A stretch of DNA of 38,225 bases. It comes from Planctomycetota bacterium (lineage in GTDB: Bacteria > Planctomycetota > Phycisphaerae > Phycisphaerales > SM1A02). A program made the position numbers and the translations under genes. The stretch is from contig JAAELP010000064.1 in NCBI GenBank assembly GCA_024226535.1, positions 1 to 38,225 of the forward strand, in the 5' to 3' direction. Below, piece by piece: positions 27,546 to 34,726 of the stretch (position 1 is the first letter of the stretch; each line of letters starts with the position of its first letter). The notes under the pieces are model-generated. The model was not told the origin of the DNA. It did not search any database and saw nothing but the letters and a program-made list of their open reading frames with translations.

Positions 27546-28337
27546 CTACGCCGCCCCCGTCGCCGCGAACTCGCAGTATTCCCCGAGCGTTCCCTCCGCG
27601 TGCAACCGCTCGTAGCACGCGAGATCCTCGACGGTATCCACCTCGAACCAGCCGCCGCGCACCGGCACGGCGCGGATCGGGTGGTCGTGGTCGATGAGAT
27701 GCTGGAGGAAGCTCGTCATGAACATGTTGTCGAGGTCGCGCCCGTCGTAGGGTCCGGCGGGATCGAGATCGCGGTGCAGGGCGGCGATCACCGGCGCCAC
27801 CGCGGCGCGGATCAGGATCAGGCCCATGTACTGCGCCTGGATCTCCTCGAGCGACGACGGCTTCTTGCCCAGCTCCACGATGTAACCGTCGGTGTCGAGC
27901 CGGAGGGTCTCCGCGTCGGCGAGCGGATCCTCGTTGCGGAGCTGCCACAGACGCAGCCACTCGAGGTCGACCGTCGTCGCGAGCGGGGCGTCGCATTCCG
28001 CGAGCTGCGTTACGATTCGAGGCTCGTAGACGATGTCCCCGTACGCCACGATGACGTCGTCGGTCCCGTCGAGCCGATCGGCGGCGCACATGAGGCTCGT
28101 CACCATGTTCGTCTCGTCGTACCGCGGGTTGTGCGCGGTGGGCAGGCCGAGCTGCTCGACCTGGTCGGCGCGGTAGCCGGTCACGACGGTGATGTCCGAG
28201 ATGCCCGCCTCCAGCAGCGCGTCCACCTGCCGCAGCAGCAGCGAACGACCCGCAAGCTCGACGAGACACTTCGGGCGGTCCAGCGTGTGCGGGCGCAGCC
28301 GCGTCCCCTCGCCGGCGGCCAGAATGATCGCTCTCAT
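27546..28337 (-). CDS. CTP:phosphoglutamine cytidylyltransferase-like nucleotidyltransferase (Cj1416-like)
   Basis: The 263-residue nucleotidyltransferase has the intact signature LAAGEGTRL (6-14) with PK at 22-23, and GDIVY with metal-binding D101. Beyond that general fold it has blocks I associate with the phosphocholine/phosphoglutamine cytidylyltransferase subgroup: RYDETNMVTSLM, LWQLRNEDPLADAE, IQAQYMGLI, YDGRDLDNMFMTSFLQ and GGWFEVDTVEDL. In C. jejuni, Cj1416 couples CTP to N-phosphoglutamine, giving gamma-glutamyl-CDP-amidate. The ATG overlaps the stop of the hydrolase gene (ATGA), and its own stop is one base from the stop of the convergent phosphotransferase gene. A phosphocholine or similar substrate is the alternative. 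Confidence 0.85.
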   Translation of the reverse strand: MRAIILAAGEGTRLRPHTLDRPKCLVELAGRSLLLRQVDALLEAGISDITVVTGYRADQVEQLGLPTAHNPRYDETNMVTSLMCAADRLDGTDDVIVAYGDIVYEPRIVTQLAECDAPLATTVDLEWLRLWQLRNEDPLADAETLRLDTDGYIVELGKKPSSLEEIQAQYMGLILIRAAVAPVIAALHRDLDPAGPYDGRDLDNMFMTSFLQHLIDHDHPIRAVPVRGGWFEVDTVEDLACYERLHAEGTLGEYCEFAATGAA

Positions 28338-28990
28338 GGCGAGTCGCTCCCCATCAGGCGTCGGATGATCTCGATGTCACGGTCGTCGGCCGGTCCCCGC
28401 TCGGGGTGCCACATGATCGCCCACTGTCGCGCCCGCTTGTGCGCGATCGCCTCCACGGAACCGTCCGGCGCGGTGGCGACCGGTGTCCAGTTCGGTCCGA
28501 GCCCGTCGGCCGGCACGCCGAAGTCGTGGAAGCTGTTCACGGCGTCACGGTCGGCCAGCGGCATCGCGCCCGCGGCGGCGACGTGGATCGCGTGCGGCGT
28601 CCGCACGTGCCCGCTCACCGGCTCCAGCGCGCCGCCGTCGGCGACCACGAGCATCTGGAGTCCACGGCACACTCCGAGCAGCGGCACGTCGCGGTCGCGA
28701 GCGAGGGCGATGAGCCGCCGCTCGAATGCGTCCCGCTCGGGGGCCGCGGTCCGGGCGCCCGGGAGCACCTCGAGGTCGTTGCCCCCGGTGAGGATGAACC
28801 CGTCGAGGTCCAGCGCATCCACGTAGGCCGCGACATCCTCGACCGCGTTGCACAACGGGACGGGCACGAACCCGTGCGGCACGAGCAGCCGCGCCCACGC
28901 CTGGTCGAGACAGTCGCGTCGCTCGTTGCGATCCGGCAGGTCCTCGACCCGCTGCGTCACACCGATCTTGATCGTTCTTCGCGACACCAC
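28334..28990 (-). CDS. Gamma-glutamyl-CDP-amidate hydrolase-like class I amidotransferase (Cj1417-like)
   Basis: The 218-residue protein has the class I glutamine amidotransferase/peptidase C26 fold. The nucleophile is C108 in LLGVCRGLQML, with H195 and E197 in IMWHPERGP completing the triad. The N-terminal block IGVTQRVEDLPDRNERRDCLDQAW and the block VNSFHDFGV (H155) fit the subgroup of C. jejuni Cj1417, which cleaves gamma-glutamyl-CDP-amidate to glutamate and cytidine diphosphoramidate. The start is GTG at 28990, the base after the kinase gene's stop, with no strong ribosome site, implying translational coupling. The gene lies between kinase and cytidylyltransferase, the enzymes acting before it. 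General gamma-glutamyl-gamma-aminobutyrate hydrolase is the less likely alternative. Confidence 0.85.
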   Translation of the reverse strand: MVSRRTIKIGVTQRVEDLPDRNERRDCLDQAWARLLVPHGFVPVPLCNAVEDVAAYVDALDLDGFILTGGNDLEVLPGARTAAPERDAFERRLIALARDRDVPLLGVCRGLQMLVVADGGALEPVSGHVRTPHAIHVAAAGAMPLADRDAVNSFHDFGVPADGLGPNWTPVATAPDGSVEAIAHKRARQWAIMWHPERGPADDRDIEIIRRLMGSDSP

Positions 28991-31900
28991 TCAGTGCACC
29001 ACGCGGATCTGCCGGCTGCCGCAATCCAGCTCCAGCATCTGCGCCTGGCTGATCTCCTCGTACAACAGCTCGCCGACGCCGATCGCCGCGGGCAGTTGGA
29101 ACTCCGCGGCGCGAATCGCCATGTGCGAGTTCACGCCGCCGTACATCGTAATGAGCCCCGCGATCTCGCGTGAGAAGAGCCAGTCGAACCCCGGATCGGC
29201 ATTCGGGATGAGCACGATGCGCCCGGTTACGTCCATGTCCGGCGACACGCGGCCGGACAGCGCCGCCGTCTCGGCCCGGACCATCTGCCGCGTCACGAAG
29301 TTCGGCTCCGCCTTGAGCAGCTCGAAGCAGACGAAGTCCTCTTCCCGGAAGAGCTGCGCGGGAAGGCAGGCGGCCTGGGTGACGTACGACGCCTCCCGTC
29401 CCCGGCGCGACAGGCGCTGGAGCGCCTCGGCGACGCGCTCGGTGTTCGCGGCCCGCAGGGACATGAACTCCTGGTACCGGACCTGGGCCAGCTCCTCGCG
29501 CGTGAGCCCGTGGGCCACGCCGAACTCCGCGAGCGCCTCCAGCGCCCCGTTGACGCTCCGCATGAACGTGAACTTGCCGAACTCACGTCCCTCGATCGCC
29601 TGGCGGAGGAACCGGTCGAATCCGTCGAGGTCCACGCCGAGATCGAGCTCTCCGAGCGCCTCGGCGACGGCGCGACGCGTGTCGTCGTCCCACGGCTCGC
29701 CGTCGGCCGGCGCGGCCGGCTCCCGCGCCGCGGCGTCGATCATCGGCCGGAGGAACTCCTCGGGCACGGCCGCGTAGCACGGCGAGGTGATGTCGTACGA
29801 GCCGGGGCGCAGGTGACCGTACGTCGCGCAGAAGGCCTCCCACTCCATCCGGCCATCGGCGACCGCCCGGGCATCGTCCTTCATCGCGCTGGGCACCGTG
29901 CGCACCGAGGCGAGGAAACGCTCCACGTCGCGCTCCGTGATCCGCCCCGCGTCGCGCAGCGAACGCAGCAGCGCGACCGCGACGAAGGCGTGGCGGGCGA
30001 GGTGCGAGAACAGCGGCACGCCGATGCGGCGGACGTCCTCCAGCAGCAGGAACGCCCGCTGAAGCGGCGCCGTCTCGACCACTGAGACCTCGTCGAAGCG
30101 GCGGGCGTAGACGTCGAGGTCGGCTACGTCGCCTGGGCAGCGGGCGATACCGCGCCGGGTCACGTCGTTGAGCGCCTCGCGGAGGCCGGCGATGTCGGTC
30201 TCGGAGAAGCCCGCCGACCGCAGCCGTCCGGCCTGCTCGTCGAAGTCGAACGCCGCGCACGTGTAGAGCACGTCGAACTCGACCTTGTCGTGCAGCTCGG
30301 GGTGCCGGGCGAGGTGGTCGAGATAGTGGTCGGCGAGCCGCCGCGCGAGCTCGTCGGGAAGCGACGCGGGGAGGAACGAGTTGAAGTCGACGCGCACGTC
30401 GACGTACGGGTGACCGAGGAAGTCGACGATGAGGTTGCTCGGGCGCACGTCGCGATAGCCGTACTCGGCGCGTTGGCGGGCCCACGCCTCGTCCGTGATG
30501 AGGTGCCGGTACAGCGAGAAGGCGAGCCGGCTCGGCTTCGTGCCGATCATCTCCGCCGGGTTCCAGTCGGTCATCACGCTGAACTGCGTGGTGGATCCGA
30601 GCAGGAACGGCGTGGCGGACCGAAGCTGGCGGAAGTAGCGAACGGCGTCGTCGATGCCCTCGCTGATCCGGTCGTCGTCCACGGGCTGGTCGCGGTGGGC
30701 GACCGCGATCGGTCGCACCTGGAGGATGTGGCCTCGCCGCTCGTCGCCGCGCCCGGTGAAGGCGAACTCGATGTCCAGCGAGTCGTGCCCGACGAGGCGC
30801 TCCACCTCGTCGACGATCTCCACGAGATCGCCGAGGGCGGGCGGCACGTCGTCCCTCAGCGTGGCGCCGCGGTGCAGGAAGACGGTGCGCAGCGCGTCGC
30901 TGTCGCCGGCGGTGACGGTGTCGGTGCGGGCCGTGGAGTCGTCGAAGTTGATGACGTAGTAGGCGGCGCCGAGCGTCGGCGTGCGCGTCATCACCACGCC
31001 GCTCATCACGACGTCGCGGAGCATCTCCTGGATGAGCACCTGGTCGTCGTCGTACTCGGCGCCGTAGGAGCGGAAGACCTCGTCGACGGCGGCCTCCAGC
31101 CGCGCGCCGTCGCCGGAGGGGATGTCGAGCAGGCTCGTGTACGCGCCGGCGGAGGAGTTCAGCCAGTTGTCCTCGCTGAGCGCGCTGCTGCGGACGATCA
31201 GGTTCGTGTCGCCGAAGGTCTCCTGGATCTCGCCGATGCGCTCGGCCCGTCCTTCTCGCCACCGGGCGAGCGTGAACGACACCGACTCCCCGATCGTGCC
31301 GCTGCGCACGAGCGGACGCAGCCGCGCCAGCGACTCCGCCTTGGTTCCGAGCACGAACCGAGCGAGGTCCTGCGGCGCGTTGAGCTCGGCCCAGTCGCCT
31401 TCCACGTCGACCACGGCCGTGTCGAGGCCGGCGTCGATGAGCATGTTCACGGCATCGGGAACCCCCGCGCGATCCCCGAGCGCGCCGTCGTCGATCATCC
31501 CTTCCAGACGCTGCGCTGCGGCGCCGGAGAGCTTCACGAGGCCCGCGAACTCCCCCGTCGCCTCGCTCGTGGTCACGCGCTTGCCGACCGCCTCGACGCG
31601 TCCGGCGGTCACGCGCACCTTCTCGGCGGCGTCGAGATCCGCGCGGCTGCGGGCGTCGTATCGAACCTGCCATCGCGTGTCGACGGCGAGGACGATGTCG
31701 GCCTCCGCCGCGTCCATGCGCCGCACCAGGTCCGCGCGAAAGACCACGTCCGAGTAGCACACGTACGTCGCCCCGCGGGCGGCGAGCGGCACCACGGCGA
31801 GCGAGCCCACCGGCCCCGTCTCACCCCAGTCGGGGTTGAAGAAGAACCGGATGTCGGGGTACTGGCTCTCGACGACCTGGGCTTTGTAGCCGCCGATGAA

Positions 31901-32077
31901 GAAGATCTGGCAGTCGGGCAGCGGCGCGAAGGAAGACAGCAGCCAGTCGAGCACGCGGTGCTCGGGCCCGACGGGCACCATCGCCGGCGGCAGGTTGCCG
32001 GTCACGCCCCGACCGGCGCCGAGGATCACCACCCGGCGCTCGGGAGCTTCGTGGACGGAGGTCTTGGACTTCGTCAT
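28991..32077 (-). CDS. Glutamine kinase-like PEP-synthase family protein with fused N-terminal nucleotidyltransferase-like domain
   Basis: The 1028-residue fusion has three parts. Residues about 12-245 form a nucleotidyltransferase fold (VVILGAGRG, CYSDVVFRADL), but the usual GTRL reads GVTG and the PK Lys is Ala32, so catalysis is doubtful. Residues about 250-460 form the PPDK/PEP-synthase ATP-grasp domain, with VRSSALSED (R296) and ILQVRPIAV at 451-459. The C-terminal swivelling domain has the phospho-accepting His985 in YGGVNSHMAIRAAEF. C. jejuni Cj1418 has this ATP-grasp plus phosphohistidine design and phosphorylates the amide nitrogen of L-glutamine. The middle region (460-940) is helical and unassigned. 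It is the first gene of the operon; hydrolase and cytidylyltransferase follow without gaps. Confidence 0.85.
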   Translation of the reverse strand: MTKSKTSVHEAPERRVVILGAGRGVTGNLPPAMVPVGPEHRVLDWLLSSFAPLPDCQIFFIGGYKAQVVESQYPDIRFFFNPDWGETGPVGSLAVVPLAARGATYVCYSDVVFRADLVRRMDAAEADIVLAVDTRWQVRYDARSRADLDAAEKVRVTAGRVEAVGKRVTTSEATGEFAGLVKLSGAAAQRLEGMIDDGALGDRAGVPDAVNMLIDAGLDTAVVDVEGDWAELNAPQDLARFVLGTKAESLARLRPLVRSGTIGESVSFTLARWREGRAERIGEIQETFGDTNLIVRSSALSEDNWLNSSAGAYTSLLDIPSGDGARLEAAVDEVFRSYGAEYDDDQVLIQEMLRDVVMSGVVMTRTPTLGAAYYVINFDDSTARTDTVTAGDSDALRTVFLHRGATLRDDVPPALGDLVEIVDEVERLVGHDSLDIEFAFTGRGDERRGHILQVRPIAVAHRDQPVDDDRISEGIDDAVRYFRQLRSATPFLLGSTTQFSVMTDWNPAEMIGTKPSRLAFSLYRHLITDEAWARQRAEYGYRDVRPSNLIVDFLGHPYVDVRVDFNSFLPASLPDELARRLADHYLDHLARHPELHDKVEFDVLYTCAAFDFDEQAGRLRSAGFSETDIAGLREALNDVTRRGIARCPGDVADLDVYARRFDEVSVVETAPLQRAFLLLEDVRRIGVPLFSHLARHAFVAVALLRSLRDAGRITERDVERFLASVRTVPSAMKDDARAVADGRMEWEAFCATYGHLRPGSYDITSPCYAAVPEEFLRPMIDAAAREPAAPADGEPWDDDTRRAVAEALGELDLGVDLDGFDRFLRQAIEGREFGKFTFMRSVNGALEALAEFGVAHGLTREELAQVRYQEFMSLRAANTERVAEALQRLSRRGREASYVTQAACLPAQLFREEDFVCFELLKAEPNFVTRQMVRAETAALSGRVSPDMDVTGRIVLIPNADPGFDWLFSREIAGLITMYGGVNSHMAIRAAEFQLPAAIGVGELLYEEISQAQMLELDCGSRQIRVVH

Positions 32078-32241
32078 GCAGTGGGTGGTCCGTCTGGGCG
32101 CCGCACATGGGCCGGCATTCTCGGACCGTCTCCGACCGGTCCGCCCGAACCATCGTCGGCACCTTATCGCGGCCGGTTCATCGATTCCAGCGCCGACCGA
32201 GGGGCCCCGCTCACGACGCCGGTGGCCGTATACTCGCGCGG
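32078..32241. promoter_or_regulatory. Divergent region between the glutamine-kinase operon and the kinase/methyltransferase pair
   Basis: These 164 bases must drive the three-gene operon leftward and the two-gene operon rightward. TATACT at 32229-32234 resembles a -10 box only 7 bases before the ATG at 32242, which has no ribosome site; this would suit a leaderless transcript. No -35 box is visible at the right distance. Confidence 0.3.
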
Positions 32242-33303
32242 ATGGGACAGGAGGGTCCGACCACGTACCGCCTCTTCGAGTTGTCCGGTCGGCCGATCCT
32301 CGCGGTCCCGGAGCGACCGCGGCGGCTGCGGCTCCGCGGCATCGACCGCTTTCAGCCCTACACGCCGCGTCGCGGGGCGTACCGCGCGATCATGCGGCTG
32401 GCGATGTGGCTGCGGGCCGACGGTCTCCTCGGCCGGTCGACCCGGTCCCTCCCGACCCCGGCTCCGGATTTCGACATCGCGCGGTGGCTCGCCGGGATCC
32501 GCGACCGTCTCGAGGATCCCGGCCTCAGCGCCGTGGTGGTCTGGCCGTCTCAGCCCCAGCGGAAACGCGTCTACGCGCACCTGTTCGACGAGGCGTGCGA
32601 CGCCGTCGGCTTCGCCAAGATTGCCTTCGACGACGAGAACCAGCGCCAGCTCGACGGGGAGGCGTCCACCCTGCGCGGCCTCGAGACGCTCCGCGTGGGC
32701 GGCTATCACACGCCCCGCGTGCTCGACGTCACCGAGGGGGAGGGTGTGTTCACGGTGATCGAGCAGCCCCTGCCGGACGACGCGCGTCCGGTGCGGCGCG
32801 GCGACTCGTCCTATCCCGAGGCGTTCGTGCGGGCGATCGCGGGCCCCGCCCGGTCCGCGGCGGCCGACGAGATCCGGCGGATGTCGTGGTGGTCGGACTG
32901 CGAGCAACGCCTCGAGGGTCTATCCCCGGGTTTCGCCCGGCGGCTCGGCTCGGGGCTGGACTCCGACGGAGCGCGCGTCTGCCGCGTGCACGGCGATCTC
33001 GGCTGCGCGAACCTCGCCGCCACGCGCGGCGGCGAGACGTGGGTGCTCGACTGGGAAGCGAGCCGCGCCGACGGACCGCGTCTGGCCGATCCGGTGAGCT
33101 TCAACCTCGACGCGCGGTTCATTCGCAGCACGCGTGATCCACGCGGGTTCGCGCGCCGGTTCGGCGCCGAGTACGTGGGCGGCGTCGTGGACGCCGACTC
33201 CACCGAGATCATGCTCGCCCTCGCGTTCCGCTCCGCCGTGGGAAGCAAGTCCGCCGAGATCTGCATCCGTCACTGGGATGCCGTGTGCGAGGGCGCCTCA
33301 TGA
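32242..33303 (+). CDS. APH-fold phosphotransferase (kinase) family protein
   Basis: The 353-residue protein has the aminoglycoside-phosphotransferase fold. The catalytic loop is HGDLGCANLA (H250, D252, N257) and the metal-binding segment is VLDWEAS (D270). The N-lobe, with FAKIAFDDENQRQLDGEASTL (about 124-144), holds the likely ATP-contact Lys126 and Glu140. Such kinases phosphorylate small molecules or sugars such as choline or homoserine. The ATG at 32242 was chosen because it begins the conserved part; the frame is open for 45 codons upstream. Its TGA overlaps the start of the methyltransferase gene. Given the neighbours, it probably phosphorylates a sugar or a precursor of the glycan decoration; the substrate is unknown. 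Confidence 0.82.
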   Translation: MGQEGPTTYRLFELSGRPILAVPERPRRLRLRGIDRFQPYTPRRGAYRAIMRLAMWLRADGLLGRSTRSLPTPAPDFDIARWLAGIRDRLEDPGLSAVVVWPSQPQRKRVYAHLFDEACDAVGFAKIAFDDENQRQLDGEASTLRGLETLRVGGYHTPRVLDVTEGEGVFTVIEQPLPDDARPVRRGDSSYPEAFVRAIAGPARSAAADEIRRMSWWSDCEQRLEGLSPGFARRLGSGLDSDGARVCRVHGDLGCANLAATRGGETWVLDWEASRADGPRLADPVSFNLDARFIRSTRDPRGFARRFGAEYVGGVVDADSTEIMLALAFRSAVGSKSAEICIRHWDAVCEGAS

Positions 33304-34052
33304 CCCCGACCTACCGCCGCCAGTTCGCCGACGCCGCCAAGGCCGAGGAGTACGACGCCGTCCAGTACGGCACGAGTTCGTACTCGGACGTGCTCTGGCG
33401 GATCGAACGCGAACAGCTCACCGCGATCGTGAAGGACCTGCGCGCGACGCACGAATCGATCGAGTACCTCGACTTCGCGACCGGCACGGGGCGCGTGCTC
33501 GGCCACGTCGCCCCGCTCGTGGACGAGGCCACCGGGATCGACATCTCGGAGGCGATGATCGAGCGGGCGCGGTCGCACGTCGACACCGCGCGGCTGATCT
33601 GCGCCGACGTCACGGCGCCGGGGGCCCGGATCGAGGGCCGCTACGACCTCATCACCGCGTTCCGGTTCGTGCTGAACGCCGAGCCGTCGCTCCGCCACGC
33701 GGGTCTGGCGGCGCTCGCGGCCCGGTTGCGCGACGACACGAGCGTCCTCGTGTTCAACAACCACGGCAACCTGCTCAGCCACAAGCTCCTGCTCTGGCCG
33801 CTGCACCGCCTGCGCCGTCTCGGGCGCGGGGCGGCGACGGAGGGCAACTACCTCTCGGGCGCCGCGGTGCGAAGGCTCGCGACCGAGGTCGGGCTCCGCA
33901 TCGAGCGCTCCTACCCGTCCGGGTACCTGAGCGCGAAGGTCCTGCGCATCATGTCAACCGAGCGCGCCGCCCGTCTCGAGGAGCGTCTCGCCCGCTCGAC
34001 CCTGCTGCGCCGGTTCGCCGTCAACCAGATGTACGTCGCCCGACGCGCGTGA
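33300..34052 (+). CDS. SAM-dependent class I methyltransferase
   Basis: The 250-residue Rossmann-fold methyltransferase shows motif I as YLDFATGTGRVLGHV (57-70) and the acidic motif II GIDIS (79-83). Motif IV-like YDLITAFRFVLN follows, then GLAALAARLRDDTSVLVFNNHGN as post-motif. It starts at the ATG overlapping the upstream stop (ATGA). In the C. jejuni pathway, methyltransferases encoded next to Cj1415-Cj1418 O-methylate the phosphoramidate. This enzyme is a reasonable candidate for such a step, but methylation of a sugar hydroxyl is equally compatible. It is translationally coupled to the APH-fold kinase gene, suggesting that both act on one intermediate. Confidence 0.85.
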   Translation: MTPTYRRQFADAAKAEEYDAVQYGTSSYSDVLWRIEREQLTAIVKDLRATHESIEYLDFATGTGRVLGHVAPLVDEATGIDISEAMIERARSHVDTARLICADVTAPGARIEGRYDLITAFRFVLNAEPSLRHAGLAALAARLRDDTSVLVFNNHGNLLSHKLLLWPLHRLRRLGRGAATEGNYLSGAAVRRLATEVGLRIERSYPSGYLSAKVLRIMSTERAARLEERLARSTLLRRFAVNQMYVARRA

Positions 34053-34058
34053 ACGCGC

Positions 34059-34649
34059 TCAGTCCTTCGTCTTCTCGTCGCGCTCGCGGCGGCGGGCGGC
34101 GGCGCGGCGGATCTCGGCGAAGGCAAGGCGGAGCTGATCCTGCTGATCGGGTCGGAGCAGACGCCACAGACGCATCTGGAATGACCTTACCTTCGGCGCC
34201 TCGGCCTCGATCTCCTGGAGCTTCCGCCGGCTCTCCCGATCGCCCCGCGCGGTCTTGCGCAACGCGCGGACCTTCTTTCCGTGCTCGCTCTCGAACGCTC
34301 GGCGCGCGGTGTTCAGTTCGGCGAGGATTGCGCGCGATCGCGACTTCTGCTCGGCGTCGAGATCGATGCGGCGGAACTCCTCGAGCCAGCGTCGCGGTGG
34401 AATCGAGCGTCGCGCGCGATCGGTTCGGCGCGGGGCCGCGCGATCGATCGCCTCCGCCTCCACGGTCGGCCCGGCGAGGATCGCGGCGGGGCTGCGGACG
34501 CCGGACGTCGCCCGGCGACGACGCTCGGGACGCGACGTCGGGCCCTCCTGCGGCACGCGCGCCGTGACGACCTCTGCGGTGTCCTCGGTGGCGACCGACG
34601 CGGCGGTGGCGAGGGCGAGCGAAACGGCGACGACGTGCGCGAAGCTCAT
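34059..34649 (-). CDS. Small exported Spy/CpxP-like helical protein
   Basis: The 196-residue protein has a signal peptide (MSFAHVVAVSLALATAASVA) and a low-complexity Pro/Arg/Ala-rich stretch. A helical domain follows (about 90-190) with two LTxxQ-like motifs, IDLDAEQKSRSRAIL and LLRPDQQDQLRLAF, separated by charged helices. This is the pattern of the Spy/CpxP/heavy-metal-resistance family, whose members are periplasmic chaperones or stress-response regulators. The similarity is weak, so function is tentative. The ATG has GGAGG 7 bases upstream. It converges on the methyltransferase gene with 6 bases between stops and diverges from mrp. Confidence 0.65.
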   Translation of the reverse strand: MSFAHVVAVSLALATAASVATEDTAEVVTARVPQEGPTSRPERRRRATSGVRSPAAILAGPTVEAEAIDRAAPRRTDRARRSIPPRRWLEEFRRIDLDAEQKSRSRAILAELNTARRAFESEHGKKVRALRKTARGDRESRRKLQEIEAEAPKVRSFQMRLWRLLRPDQQDQLRLAFAEIRRAAARRRERDEKTKD

Positions 34650-34726
34650 GGACCGGCCTCCGACTCACCGCATCGTACGCGCCGGCGGTCCGGCTATCAT
34701 TCTGCCCCCCCCCGCAGGAGCCCCCC
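34650..34726. promoter_or_regulatory. Divergent promoter region upstream of mrp
   Basis: This 77-base gap separates the Spy-like gene (leftward) and mrp (rightward). TATCAT at 34695-34700 is a possible -10 box for mrp. It is followed by a run of nine C (34705-34713) and AGGAG 6 bases before the mrp ATG. No -35 box is evident. Confidence 0.35.

Noticed and set aside
28334-28990. Plain gamma-glutamyl-GABA hydrolase (PuuD-type) for polyamine use
   Set aside because: No polyamine catabolism genes are nearby, the protein is shorter than PuuD types, and it is locked between the glutamine-kinase-like and cytidylyltransferase-like genes.
30290-32758. 822-codon plus-strand frame across the glutamine kinase gene
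   Set aside because: It lacks domain signatures, crosses the divergent intergenic region, and is antisense to the ATP-grasp/phosphohistidine protein.
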